Translations under genes and position numbers: made by a program
Assembly: GCF_021155775.2 (NCBI RefSeq)
Contig: NC_060234.1
Location: forward strand, 23,554,026-23,618,025
Source of the DNA: Neodiprion pinetum
Lineage: Eukaryota > Arthropoda > Insecta > Hymenoptera > Diprionidae
DNA length: 64,000 nucleotides
Reading direction: 5' to 3'
Part shown: piece by piece, positions 37,697-50,800 of the stretch
Layout of the letters: each line of letters starts with the position of its first letter
How positions within the stretch are numbered: position 1 is the first letter of the stretch
The notes under the pieces: generated by a model
What the model saw: only the letters and a program-made list of their open reading frames with translations
Told to the model about the DNA's origin: nothing
Databases searched by the model: none

Positions 37697-37906
37697 TATA
37701 TAATAGCGGGACTCGTAGTCAACGGATTAGTAGTTGTAGGGTAAAGCCGTAGGATTCTATAGTGCGTGGCGAATGCGTAGAAATAATTATTATACCCAGG
37801 TTACGTATTCAACGCACGTATAAGTTGCGCGGTTAAGTATGTGCGCGCATGATTCCACGCGAGGCCAGCTTGGGAATTCTTCCTTTCCTTTTAATAGCGA
37901 TAAAAG
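37697..37906 (+). promoter_or_regulatory. Candidate TATA promoter and first coding exon
   Basis: TATATAAT at 37697-37704 is a good TATA box. An ATG at 37849 opens 19 codons (start M I P R E A S L G, then a hydrophobic run I L P F L L I A I) and ends at 37906 before GTATGC, phase 1. The layout is that of a first exon encoding a secretory leader. No downstream exon was recognised, so the product is unknown. The frame also stays open past the donor to 38085, so an unspliced short protein or a chance frame are alternatives. Confidence 0.28.
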
Positions 37907-39499
37907 GTATGCCGGACGCTTGGCTCATTCGTTCGTTGAAAAAAGGAAGCTTCGTCTCGATCTGTGATCCTATGAAAAGGCTGGTAACGACTAAAAATTA
38001 TCCTTTCCGAGCAGTATGTTTAATTCTATTGACCGAATTTATGCGAATAGTTATCGTACCGAGACTCGTAACGCGTGCATCGTAGAATCATTTTTTAAAC
38101 ATTTCTTCAAAGGCATCTCTTGTTGTTTTTAGAAAAGAAAAAAAGACGCCTAAGAAGGTTGGTTAGTAGGAACAATCAATGCCTTTCATAAATTGTATCA
38201 AGGGATAGTCGTACATTGAATATTTATCAAGTCATTATTATATTTATTAGCTACGAAGATCTCTCTCTTTCTATCTCTGAAAAAAAAAAAAAAAAAAACA
38301 ATAATACATGTTACTGTAATTGTAGACGGAAGCTTTGATATCAATGGATCATTTCAAAGCGCTTAGATACGGTTAACAGTCTAGTAGATTCCTCCGATTT
38401 CAATCTGAAATTGCTGATTTTATTCAAAAGAATCAAAGCTTTTATAAGCTGACTAGTAAAGGATACCTTTAAGGTGGTCTGTCTTCAAAATCTACGAAAC
38501 ACGAGAAAATTTGACATTCGTCTTTTAAACGTTTTCTGGCATCTTTTCGGTGTATTTTGGTCAAAAGTGAAACACCTTTTTCAGACATCTTTTAGACATC
38601 ACGCGTGTTTTTCCAATTTTTTCCACTTCGTGCAACATCGCAGCTCTGATTTGCCCTTGAATTATGTTTGGAGCAAACATTACTGATTCGTAATCAATCA
38701 TCTCAGACGATACAATTGTTTCGACATTGGGAAACCCAAGCTCCGTTCGTGCGTTTATTGATTTTTTTCCTGTAGCGTTACTGAGAAAGAACGAGTGTAT
38801 CCTCGGTGAAAGAAGGATATAAAACTAGAAATTTAGCGACAGATAATTGTTCTAAGAAAACCGTTGTAAAGTAACGGTTTGAAAAGTGTCACTTAAGCTA
38901 ATTCAATTGAATTTGATCAAAAGATATGGAAAGAATTGGATACCTATCAACTTCACCCATAGATAAATCTTACTATTTAATCGATTGTCACGAATAATAG
39001 CTCATTTTCTGAATAAATCATTTCTAAAGACATTCTATAACATACATTTTGTACGGCAATAATGAGTTTTTGTTTTTCAATGACGAGTCTATCATTGATA
39101 GCTTATCAATAAACTTTTTCGTAGAATTTCTTTTTATCAACTGATTGAATCAAGAAAAAATCTATTATTGATAAACTTCATTGATTAGAATTTATGAAAA
39201 TTCCGGTAAGGATACAATGTACTTCTAGCAGCGATTAAAGAAAAGAAAAAGAAAAAGGAAAAGAAAAAAAAAAATAGTAAAACAACGTGACGTTATCTGA
39301 ACAACAATGCGACATCGTCATAATTAAAATAACAAAATCATGCCCGCGAAATAAAGATGTTGTTTCAGGAGACGAAAGATCCCGTACCGATTGGAGATAA
39401 ACTCAAGTAAGAAGTTCGGTTGTCGAAAATCGGTACCTTTCAATCATTACATCTGTATATTATTTGTCATTATTTATCGTATTCCCAAGCTACGGAATA
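37907..39499. other. No gene recognised
   Basis: AT-rich sequence with a long A run near 38281-38299 and a purine tract of A/G repeats at about 39238-39274. Short frames have no motif. Confidence 0.45.
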
Positions 39500-40333
39500 A
39501 AACGTGGCGATTGTTGTTGCGATTTTGTCGTCTAGTCGTCGAACGCGCGTTCATATCTTCGGCTATCGTCCCGCAGAGGCGCAGTCGACACGCGAGTTGA
39601 TTCAGGAAGCAGAAAACCGTGATGTCTGCGCAGAGCTCGTATTATACCGCGTTTCCACGCCGGCGAGGCCGAATGCTTCTCCGTCTTTCGCCGCAGCCGC
39701 GTGGCCCGGTCTGACAAGTGTGCGTTCTGACAGTTGATCTCCCCGTGGCGAGGATTAAAACGACGTAAAAGCGCGCAAAAGGAATCGGGTAAAATATGAA
39801 CGGAGTCGACGAAAGGAACGCGGGTCAAGGAGTCGAAATCAAAGGAGGTCTCCGAGTTTCGTTCCTCCGCTGACATCGAGCTTTCACGGGGAACACTTGC
39901 CGGACATTATAATGCAGCAAAGAGGAGACGAAAGCGAATAGATTCGCTCGTACCACACTGCGAACACGTATCATCGTTGTGTAATTAATGGCATATACGA
40001 CGGTTGTGTAAACATATTATATATCACGACGTTATATGCGACTTACATATTGAAACGCCGAGGACTCGGCACTGCGCTGTAATAAAGTGGCGTGTTTGTG
40101 TGCGTACGTATTTTTGTGTTCTGCAGTATCAGCGAATGAATAATTCACGGTTTCGGGTCAGTTTTGCTGTCACGAAAATATTATACGACTTGCGGATGAT
40201 TGAAGAATATATATTATATATATATATATATTTTCATTTTCTGGAGTATCGCGATGAAGGATACGACGATTACCACGTGCGCCGATGTTTATCACTGGAG
40301 CAACATTGATGAAATCCCCAGCACTTCGAAAAG
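39500..40333 (+). promoter_or_regulatory. CpG-rich promoter-like block with a possible 5' exon
   Basis: From about 39520 to 39900 the sequence is rich in CG dinucleotides (GAACGCGCG, CGCCGGCGAGGCCG), unlike its surroundings. It is followed by a TA repeat (40208-40231) and then by an ATG at 40309 with eight codons (M K S P A L R K) ending at an AAAG/GTAAGC donor, 40333. This is the form of a housekeeping-type or developmental promoter with a first exon before a long intron. No matching downstream exon was identified, so the assignment is tentative. Confidence 0.3.
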
Positions 40334-43300
40334 GTAAGCGTAAAAAACGGTGACACTCGACCAACTTATTTATACATCATCGATACTATTTAGAAGGTCC
40401 AAATATTCCAAATCCATTATTCTTCTACAATCTCCAATTTCGAAGGTTTCGTTCATCCCGAAATTAAGTATGAAACCTCCGGCATTGATCGCGACAATTC
40501 GGTTCGCATTATTTCCACAAACCTCCCCGCAATCAATATTATCTTGTCAACGTATAATTTGTAATGATTTCTGCGAATCCATTTTCCGGACAATTCTAAA
40601 TTCAACGATTTTTATTCCTTTTTCGACGCGTGTGTGCGCATGTGTGCACGTGTGAGCAATTTTTTGTCCAACGGTATCTGGGGAACGTGTGAACAGATTG
40701 CTTTGCTTAGTTTAGAACTAAATTTTGATTTTCATAAGTCGAGTGATATTCATAGGTGGATTTTGAATTATCGAAATAACGAAATTTAAAAAACATTCCA
40801 TTCGTTAATGATTTATGGGCTCGAAACGCATCCAAGCGGGAAGTTGTGCTATGAGTACAAGCTTGTGATGTTACATCACATTGCGGGCATCGGGAAAAAG
40901 CATTTCCAATACTTTGGGGACAATTCCCGCCACTGTACAAAATCGAAAAGCATTCGGTCTTGCTTTTATCTAGTGTCGGGTTGTGTGTTACTGGGTGCTT
41001 TTCACTAACTTCCAGCTCTGGATAGGTCAAGATTACAATTCGACAATTTAGAAATTTAAACAAAACCGAGACGTGAGTAGCGCTGAGGTGCAATGAGCGG
41101 CAAAGTAAAACGGCTGAGTTTACTGTGAAACAAAACGCAGGAATCGTGATAACTCTTCACTAACGAGTGTTGCATCTTTGTTATCAGCTACCGTAGAATC
41201 CTCACTTCCTGCAGCAAGTCTCTTCGACTGCGCGATATTCAAATCGCAAAAATACTTTTTGTACCTACATTCAGACGTATTTGCTTAAGCAACAATATAT
41301 TTAATAACGTATATAAATAACAGATTTAAATAATGATGCATGTTCGTATAACGTCGTGCAACAGCCTTTGGAGTATTCATAATCAGCCAATTGGGTTTCC
41401 TTTATACGATTCATCGTTGACTATTAATTTTATCACTTTTATAATTATACTCAGTATCAGTCCAATTTTAATCCGATATCACGTATCAGTACCGACAAAA
41501 ACAATACTATATCACGTATCCGTAAGTCAGGCGAGAATAATTGTGTTCGGCTCCTTTCTGATGAAACAGTTTTTGCGCTTGTGTTTCCACATCCCTAATC
41601 TCTTCGATTATATTCTGTCATAAGAGTGTTTTTTTTCCAACGGCGTGGTGCTTGTAATTTTTTTCTTAAAACGATTGTACAGGTACACAAACCGAAGTGG
41701 ATTCTGACCGATTCAAGGCCGCCAATTAAATAGAAGGTGCAGACGACAACCGTGACTTTGAATGGGTCAGAATTGACCTCGATTTTTGTGCTTACCGACA
41801 TTGACCTCTCCGATTGCTGATTTTCCTTTGGGTCTAATTATATGGATCTGAACGCGGAATTTATTGTCTGAATACCTGCGTTGTGCGTGTGAACAAGGAA
41901 TGGCGAAATTGCACGTTACGTCATTGACGAATTCGAGTAAGGTATCCTGAACTCCTTCTCTGCTTCCTATTTCTCACGGTATTCCGAAGGGCATTCTAAC
42001 AACAAAGTGCTCGTAAACGCTTCACAGTGGTCGCAAGGTCTTGCAGTTTTACAAGCACCTATCTAATATACGTCACCATGTATACAGGCTGTGCAGGCGG
42101 TTGAAAAACAGGTGTAAGCTGTTCTGGCCTGATCCTTATCTGGGGTCGTTCTTATCGACGATGCGGAATTGTCCGTGTAAACTCACACGTATAATAATTT
42201 GCACAAATGTTTCCTCGTCGGTATTTCATACCGTGTAAATGGACAACTTGTTTGACACTGTATGTAGTCAAATTCGAGACACGTCGTATTGATCAATCGC
42301 CCCTCACGACTCGCAGTCTTTAACGTTTGAAAAGCAATAAACGACGGCTGATTATTGATCGCTGAAATAATTCAACATCATTCGTATTGAAACAGTCTGA
42401 TGTTATTATACGTCACTCAACCTTCGGCTGTCGGGTTATCTGCAAGTATTACACGCAGCATTTTGTGCGAGGATCAAGGCAGCAACCGCAGTTCAGGCCA
42501 TTCGATGGTAATTCACTCGATGCCTTTTTTTGCCTCGCGCCGATATTGTGAAACTGAATAAAATTTCGTCCGATTGTCTGACCCCCCATTATGCGTTTTT
42601 TTTCGACGACAAGATAACGTCTTGCCGCCGAAGTCTGGACGTCGTCGACTTAGCTCGGAGAACGATCGTGAGAGAAAGATGTACCCTCGTTTAACTCGGG
42701 CACCGAGTGCTTCCGGTGCTTAAACCCACACTTATTGTCAGCTTGACTGGCGAGGAAAGCACCCGCCAACCGTAGACAATAACTCATTAACTCGCTTACT
42801 TTATACTGACTCGAGACGTCCGAAGTCGCCCGGATCAAACTGATTTAATTTCAACTCACGACTCACCGTTGATTTACTATACATATACGCGCCTCATTTT
42901 GTAAATATTTTCGTGATATTACTGCGTGGTCGAAGTCTGTTTGTCTAATCAACGTTTTTAATTTAGTGTAAATTGTTTCTCAAACTTGTGCAATATTATT
43001 AAAATATTTTATCGGTTTCGGTATCGCCAGCTGCTTTGTGAGGTGATTTTAGAGAACATCCTGGTTTATTCCAATTTCAAAACTCAGTTTTGTGGGCAAG
43101 CACTCGATTACGGATTCCGATTAGCAGTAAATTCTTCACGTTGGCCGGTTCAAGTGGTAATATGAGTTTTAAAACGTACTAGTACTGTCTAATAGTAATG
43201 ACTTGAGACTCGATAATTTATCGTTGGTAATAGCTCAGCTGTGAAAGTGAAAATTTAATAACTGTTCAGCGATATCTACTCTCGGCATCTAATTTATGGT

Positions 43301-45910
43301 TCTTATTTATTCATTGCACACAGTAAATTTGTCAAAAATTTCTAATTATCGTTTAACGATAAAAATTCCTCAACACCCAAAAATTCATCTACCAAATTCT
43401 TATGCCTTCTTTGTTGAAAACAAATGCCTGCTCAGATTCGAAATAAGACGTAAAGGTAATTTTGCTTCGAACTTAAATGTTATAATTTCACTCGTCGAAA
43501 TATCTTGACCGTTGTGATTAATAATTTAAAGTTTCTCTAAATCTTAGTCTGATTTGTTTACAAATGGGATATTCTACGTCAAATCGACTTGGGTCTAAAT
43601 TTTCACCCCTCCAATTTGGCTCGTGCTTTTTATATGACTGTTTTGAATCTCGAAAGCTCTAATTTTTTTCAGAAATTTTAGAAGAGTCTGACAAATATTT
43701 CAAAAACCTGGTTGTACATATGAAAATGTTTTAGCAACCATCCATAGTGAACTGAGTCTTCCTCTTACTTGCTTTTTATGTTTCTTACGAAAAAAGATTA
43801 AAAAAAAAAGAATGAGATAAAAGCACTAAGCTCAAGGCTCCAAATTTTTTATATCTTGTACATGATATTTCAAAATTGCTTCAGATTTTCAAATTGTGTC
43901 GATCGATATGGCCGTTCTCAAAAACTGTAGCTAATTTCGATAGATTAGAAATATTTCGAGAAAACTAGTATTTTCGACAGTTCATACAATCATATAAAAC
44001 ATCGTGAGCCAAACGACAGATGTTAAGTTTCAGATTCAGGTCGACTTGATACGGAATGCCTCATATCTATAGTGAACATGCGGTCAGCCAACCAAACGCA
44101 CAAATGTTAGTACACATTTACATTCCTCTCGCTGTATTATACAATAGCACACCATCAACGTGTCCACCGAACGCTGCGATTACGATTGCGAATTCCGCTT
44201 TCCGTCTTTTACACAGATGGGTATACAAAAGAATATTAAAACATGAACTCTTTTATTATCATACTACCGTGCTTTTGTCTGACTTACCGATGAGTGATTA
44301 ATTTCGATAAACTACAATGCTTGTTCAATTTTCAGAGTGAATATCCGTCCTTAAATTTCCTTCTCCAAAGTATGACTCGTAAATTTTCAGATGATAATGA
44401 CGCGTCGAGTGTGACGTTCGCATTGAAATGTTAATGAAGTGAAAAAATTAAACACATGACCGTGAACAGAGTTCAACAAGTGATACTGGAATTCCATTTT
44501 ATTCGAAGAAGATCTTTCATGAACTTTTAAAAAAGTCTTGGAGGTTCTTAGACATGTGTATCAGGGTATTTCGTTTGGAAGCTTAACTTTTTGCGCTGCC
44601 ATCTGACAAACTTGTTGGATAAGATACTAAAAAAATCATCACGAAAAAATATATATTGAATCTAGTTATAAAACATCACTCTCGGAATTCGAAGTTTTCC
44701 AACTTAAATAACTTGGAGGGAAACTTGACCGTGAGGGTATTTTGTAGAGAGTTAAATTTCCTACAAAAGTGTCCTGTTAGTTAAATCCAGAGCTTAAGTG
44801 GTTAAAAAGTTACAAGCCTCGGTTTGAAAATCAATTTCATGTAAGAATATATCTGTGACCGTCATTTGTGATTAAATAAATTATCGAGCTTACAAGGAAA
44901 ATTCAAATTGAGAATTTTTAGGTAATTCGGTTCTCTATAAAAATGTCTGCAATCCAAAATCAATCATCCACAAAATGCTTATTGCCTCAAATCTGTACTA
45001 TTAAATGAAGCTGATGGATAAAAATTTGAAACGAAAAATTATATTCTTTCCATGTAACATTTCTTGAAAGAGAAAACTTTGAATCCAAGACCAATCTTTC
45101 AAATCTGGATATAACATACAAGCTTCGGCGAGGATTTATTTTCTACCGTGTAATGGAGGGCTTCGACTGTTGATGAAAAAAAATTTTCTGTCGAAACGAA
45201 ACACACTAACGTGCATCTTTGAAGAAGAATTGGTTCGATTGAATTCATCTTGCAGTTTGGCTTTAGTCGGAGCGTGGATACCTTGGTGTCAGAATTTTTT
45301 GCCAGACTGTACGCCCGATGCATCCTTAAGCTTACCAGACTGTTCACCCAGTTCATGCTTTCCTTCATCGACGCATTCGTGCGTTATATATACTCTTGCC
45401 TGCAGAGCAGCACGAAGCACACGGAGCACGTGCGTATAATTCCTCGTAATTTGATCTGCAGAGTAGGCGTATACGTATACAAGGTTTCCGAGCATTTTGA
45501 GAACGTCCGTTTTCTTTGTTGCGTTGTACAAACCACTGCGGGCTTTCTAACTTCCGTGAAAAAAAGTTGAGCTTCGAGAATTCAAATAATAAAAATATAT
45601 TTGCTGAGCAATACCGGTCTCAAGTTACGGATCCGCATCCCGCTGCGGAGAAATTTTTATTACTCTTGAGACCGTGCTCATCCGGTTTGAGAAATGATTT
45701 ATCGGCATGATCGGCAAAATGGACAACTCTCTCTACCCTTCCGTACCACAGGCTTATAACAACGCCGAGGGGGTATTTCGACTCCGTAAACGACATCAGG
45801 ATTGTACGTAAGGAAGGATGACCGACGGGATTTTTTATTCAACCCCCCTCCGAAGTCTCTCTTGCCTTTGTGTCGGTGAAACCGGTGCTCAATAGGTACG
45901 AACTATTGCT
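40334..45910. other. No gene recognised
   Basis: About 5.6 kb without a supported gene. Three overlapping frames at 45099-45570 (both strands) are the longest but have no family features and mutually overlap. The region could be intron of a gene starting in the CpG-rich block before it. A nested hairpin lies at 45616-45673. Confidence 0.4.
45616..45673. repeat. Nested hairpin
   Basis: GGTCTCAAG (45616-45624) pairs perfectly with CTTGAGACC (45665-45673), and inside it TCCGCA (45632-45637) pairs with TGCGGA (45644-45649). The function is unknown. Confidence 0.5.
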
Positions 45911-45924
45911 GCTTCGACAGCTTC

Positions 45925-46235
45925 GATTAATCGTTTTCCCGATTAATCGATTAATCGAAGTTGCCTTACAATAGTTTCACAAGTCAATCGGTACATGGCT
46001 CGCGACACATTTACGATGTTCGAACTGAGTCATGACTCATACGTACGGAATCTGTAGTTCGAATATAATAAATGAGTTGCGAGTCGTGTACCGATTTTTC
46101 TGAAATTAAAATTATTATAAGGCTGCTTCGATTAATCGATCAGTCGAAATAACGATTTATGGAAAAACTCAACTAATCGATTAATCGATCAATCGAAAGA
46201 ATGATTAATCGAAGCTTCCGATCAATCGATTAATT
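45925..46235. repeat. Second cluster of ATTAATCGAT-type palindromes
   Basis: Two groups, about 45928-45960 and 46126-46235, contain GATTAATCGATTAATCGA and variants with TCAATCGA, each flanked by a CTTCGATTAATCG motif in opposing orientations. The arrangement resembles subterminal repeats of a DNA transposon. It shares its core with the cluster between JHEH copies B and C. Confidence 0.5.
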
Positions 46236-46249
46236 GCACAGCACTATGA

Positions 46250-47660
46250 TCGACGATAATTACATTTCCGTCTTACGGCTGACACAAAACTGTGCGAAAC
46301 TCGATGGACTGCTTCTTTCCAAGGTTCCTAACTTGTACAATCAGCTGACGCGGAGTAACGTGAATTTTCACCGTACAGATACCGAATTTCCATCGTGTCA
46401 TTTAACAGCTTGTTAGATTTCTGACAATCGTCCCAGCGGGTGACGAGATATCGAGCTCGCAGTGCTGCAAGATTGCGATGCATTTTCACTTGTAGTTGTG
46501 GTTTTGCGAGGCTGCGTCACTGGCTGCTTTAGGTTGAGTTGCAGCATTGCGAAACACACGTGTATCGCCACGAGGGACACTCAAACCAATTCTCCCGCCT
46601 CGTAATTATCATCCGCAAGCATCGTTACTCGGATAAACAAGATCGCCTCCCATCGAATGAACGACCACGCTGCTTGTAACCGATCGGTGCATGTTTACTG
46701 TTTGCTCGATCTGCAGATCGGGTATTACAATCAACAACTATGGCCGGCTTTTGCCTGCGAGATCTGGAGGCAGTTGGAAGATTTTTTTTTTTTTTTTTCG
46801 CCTCGCCGTCTATATAATTTGGTTTTTAAAACTTTCTGAAATGACACTCTGTCCCTGACTTTTTGCTCCGACGTATCAGACTTCGAGTCGCTTTTTCTAT
46901 ATTTTTGTAAATATTAAAACTAAGTAGTTCGTACAAAAAAATAGATGCAACGGACTTCCATTGTTCCTGATACATTTTAGGCATAGTTCTGCCGGTTTAA
47001 CTCTAAGGAAGCAAATTAAAAAAATTATCCGCCAACTTTCCATAGTAGATTATCTTTTTCGAAAACCGGCCAATTTCACTAGTCGTGAGGAGTTGAATGG
47101 TTCTGCATAATAAACAACAATAGTTCTACTCTTGGAGCTACGTCAGAAATATTTTTATAAATTATCGAACAACTTTTTTCAAAATCTTAGCTACCAGATC
47201 CTGATATCCTGGCGTAGCGGCAAGAGTTTTGGACTGACTTCGAGTCCTGCAGTGTATTTCTAGTACTTTCACGCGATGAAAACTGGTTTGATTTTTTTTT
47301 TCTCAATTTTTAAACCTTAATTGATATTTTTTCAGTTTCTCATCACAGCTGAAACGTGCAATTTCAAACAAACTAATGATTATATTTAGGGAAGAGGCGG
47401 GTAAAATGGGCTACTTAAGAGGGGAATAACGTTAGACCAATTTCGACAACGCAATTTCTTTGTTTTTGGCCTAAAAAAACATCACAAGCGTTATCGAAGT
47501 TTTTGAAAATCCCATTTGATTGTACAGTGGACCCATTTTTCCCGCCTTTCCCCTATCCATGTCCAAAATTCGAGAATGCTTACAATGATTTTGTCCAGAC
47601 AAGGCGCGGACTCTAATCACACAGGTCAGATATTGTCCATCCGTGCCATTGACAGGGCAT
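46250..47660. other. No gene recognised
   Basis: No supported gene. A T run is at 46783-46798. At about 47213-47256 there is a tRNA-like pair of motifs (TGGCGTAGCGGC and TTCGAGTCC) too close together for an intact tRNA. Confidence 0.4.
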
Positions 47661-47666
47661 AAAATT

Positions 47667-47815
47667 AGGGTTAGGTATCTTACTCTGAATGGTAAAGTGC
47701 ATAAAATTCAGCTATTCAAAAGTGCACATGCGCCCAAGAAAACCCTAGCGCGTAAAATCAAGCACTTCAGTTGTGCACACGCGCCGACGCCGTTTTACCA
47801 CACTGTTCGGAAATG
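47667..47815 (+). repeat. Dispersed repeat, copy 1
   Basis: The segment starting GGGTTAGGTATCTTACTCTG and ending near CACTGTTCGGAAA matches 59347-59477 in the same orientation, with internal substitutions and one indel. Shared words include GGTTAGGTATCTTAC and AGCACTTC.GTTGTG. It is a member of an unknown repeat family. Confidence 0.6.
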
Positions 47816-50800
47816 GAATGAAAATCAAGCAAGCGCGAAAAATTATGAATATCAAGTTTAAATACCGCGGTACATTAGTCGAAAAATCTAGATATCGCAT
47901 CGAACATCATCCGCCGACTTGATAAGGAGACCTACAGTAAATTAATACGAAATTTCTCGACAATTCCCAGTTTTCGAGCGGTTTTCCAGACCGATGGCCA
48001 CCCCGACTTTTCTCACGTCAATATTCTTGTCTTGGCGAACGATCACCGAACGTTTCCAAAGACGATCCATGCAGGAGCAGCAGCGTCGATACCTCGGAGT
48101 CGAGTGTCTGGTTCAATTCTCACTCGGCCGCATTCTCGACCGGACTTTATAACCCGCTTCTCACCCACCCGCGTCCCGCTCTCATTCTCTCTTTCTCTCT
48201 TTATCTCTCTGGCTTCTTCCCTGCTAGCTGTAGCAGTTCTCCAACAAGCACGCTTGTGTGTCTATTTCATTGCAGATCTGCCTGTGTGTCTCGCAAGTGA
48301 TGCAATCAAACCACCATGCGAACCGAGAGCACAACGCCTACCTAGAATGCTTCACCAACCGCTTGACTCGTTTAATATCGACGTAAAAGCACCGGCTGGT
48401 AAAAGCCATCCGGAATAATTGTAGGTCGCACAGTGAGACCTCCGAGCTGTTGACGCGATGATCGCGTGACGCGCGTCCGACGTTTCGTTTTAAAATCAAG
48501 CTTTTTACCGCGCTGTTTCTCATCGTCGGTAATGATATCGTTCCACTCAAAGTTCGCAATATATATAATACGTATATGCAAAATTGGGGTATAAACTGGC
48601 GACGTTAGTACAGTCCAACGATATGGTTTAACCGCTTCTTCTACCTGCGATGCATCTGCGCCGTTGCTTGTAGATTAGGTACGCCAGCCATGCCAACCTA
48701 GATTGTCATTATTCCACCAGTGAGTTACACGAATCCCCTTGAAAACTACTAGACTCCTCCGTGTTCTTTATCTCGATTGACGAATCGACAAAAACATCGA
48801 TTATTTGACTTGTTTTTGTAATGAATCTGGTGCCAAAAAAGACCATTTTTATCTGACAATTTTTGTGGACAACACTTTTACCGAATTTCTGCTAAAAAAC
48901 TAAAATGTATTTGACACAAGTCGGAATTACAAGGTTTTCATGGGCTAGCGTACCTATTCAAGGTGTGGACGTGACCAGGTGGGTTTCGGATTAACATGAC
49001 GATCTGATTTACAACTGCTTCGGAATTACGTAATCAGATAAATTTAGACACACTGTGACGTGACCGTTTGAACGAGATGGTAATGCGAACTGAATTCCGA
49101 AATTGACGACTTCATGAATAATGTATTACATGATACATTATTTTCAAACAATATATTCCCCGTGCCTGTTTCGAGCTGACGGCTATTCACCCGATAAGTT
49201 CGACAAAAGCCGGTATTGACTATTCGAATGCAATACTGATGCACGATCGTGATTTCGATGCCGGTCATCCAGATTACCGTTATCGGGTGCGGTATGTAAT
49301 GAGCCATTCACACTTTTATCCGTTATTAAAACCGCCGCAGTACGTGTAGAATATATCTGATTTATTAAAGATTTTCCAAAATATATTAGGCAGGCCGCAG
49401 TAGAATCCTTCCATCATACAGTCGTATCATTTGCTCTCAATTTGACCCACAAGCTGACGAAGGTACATTTTACTTGGTCGAAAATGATGTTCGTTTGATT
49501 CAAGTCAGGTGCACTTGAAACAAGTGAAATCATTCAAACCAAAGTTATTAATCGTTTGAATAGATACCTGACAATCATTTTGGCATATAATTTCTTACGG
49601 ATTGCAAAATCGCTATTAGGATTCGAGTAAGCGTCGTTTCAACTGAATATTGACAAGTTGAATCAAGTTGAGGATGCCTGCTGGTTATATTACTAAGAAC
49701 TTGCAGATCTTTCACAGTTGTAACGACCCAACAGCTTGTTCGTAGATTTGCGAAGCCGTAGCCACAGCTGTCTGACTAGCGCAGTGACATTTGAACACGT
49801 CCAAAGCGAGGTATCTGCTTACTCGAACACTTGTTTGTCATCGGCATACTTGCACTGCTGGACGACGAAGACGTGCTCGGTAGACCGATGCTAGCAGGCT
49901 CTCGTGTACGAGAAAATTCTTCTTGCACGTGCATTCGCCGTCGTTCCAAAGGTGATATACTTGGACGATAAAAATTTAGCGCGACGGATAACGTTTGGAT
50001 TGAAGATTTATTTCGTCATTTCCGCGTTATCAGTAATTGTTGTGTATTGGCAAATGACATCTCTAACATTCTCCAAAAATACTCGTATCTCATCGACGAT
50101 GTCAAAGGTCGTCGTTGACGAGCTTCTAAAATATTACCTTACTGTACGGAACACCTTAACAATTTCATACTACCAGGGAATTTGTAATGCTGTTCGTACA
50201 TACATGCAAAGATGTATGTATGCATGTATGATGAATTCTGTGTTGAATTCGTTACGTACTTCTTTCACACTTTGAGGATTGGTTTCAATAATCTTGTTTT
50301 GACTTTGCTGGTCCGTGACTCCGAATTAACCCGTGACGAGCAACGGCGAAATTCAACCAATCTGAGCTTTACGCCGTGCATCGTTTCATGACGCGTACAA
50401 CTTCACTCAAGCGTACGTTGCGGAATCAGAATAAAAAGCACAAGAGTTTTTAAAGTTCATCCAAACCACATATAGAGTGAAGTCGTAAATTACGTGGCAC
50501 GAAATAGTTTTCCTATCACAGGCATCATGAATAAAACGACTGGCACCATATTTTCCCAAAAACAAACAGTAATTTCGTCTGACGAATTACCATCAAGCCG
50601 TAAATTTTGAGTCAGGAATTTATAGGGGTCGCTATACGTTTGTTATCCGTTATCAGTTTTATAGTCCCATGCAGCTTGTTCCGTTGCTCTAAAAGATCAA
50701 ATAAAACTAGAGAACGGAAAGCGTCAAAAAAAAATTCACGCCTGGTGTTTGTCACACCTTTTTTCATACCATCTGTCTCATTTTATTTTTCTCGCGTGAT

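Noticed and set aside
45099..45570. Several overlapping frames on both strands
   Set aside because: They overlap in different frames and none shows family features or splice structure.
48032..48418. 128-codon open frame
   Set aside because: It contains a CT-rich simple sequence and has no domain or splice context. The length can arise by chance in a GC-richer patch.
50203..50230. Palindromic ATGTATG/CATACAT words
   Set aside because: Simple-sequence microsatellite, not a structured element.
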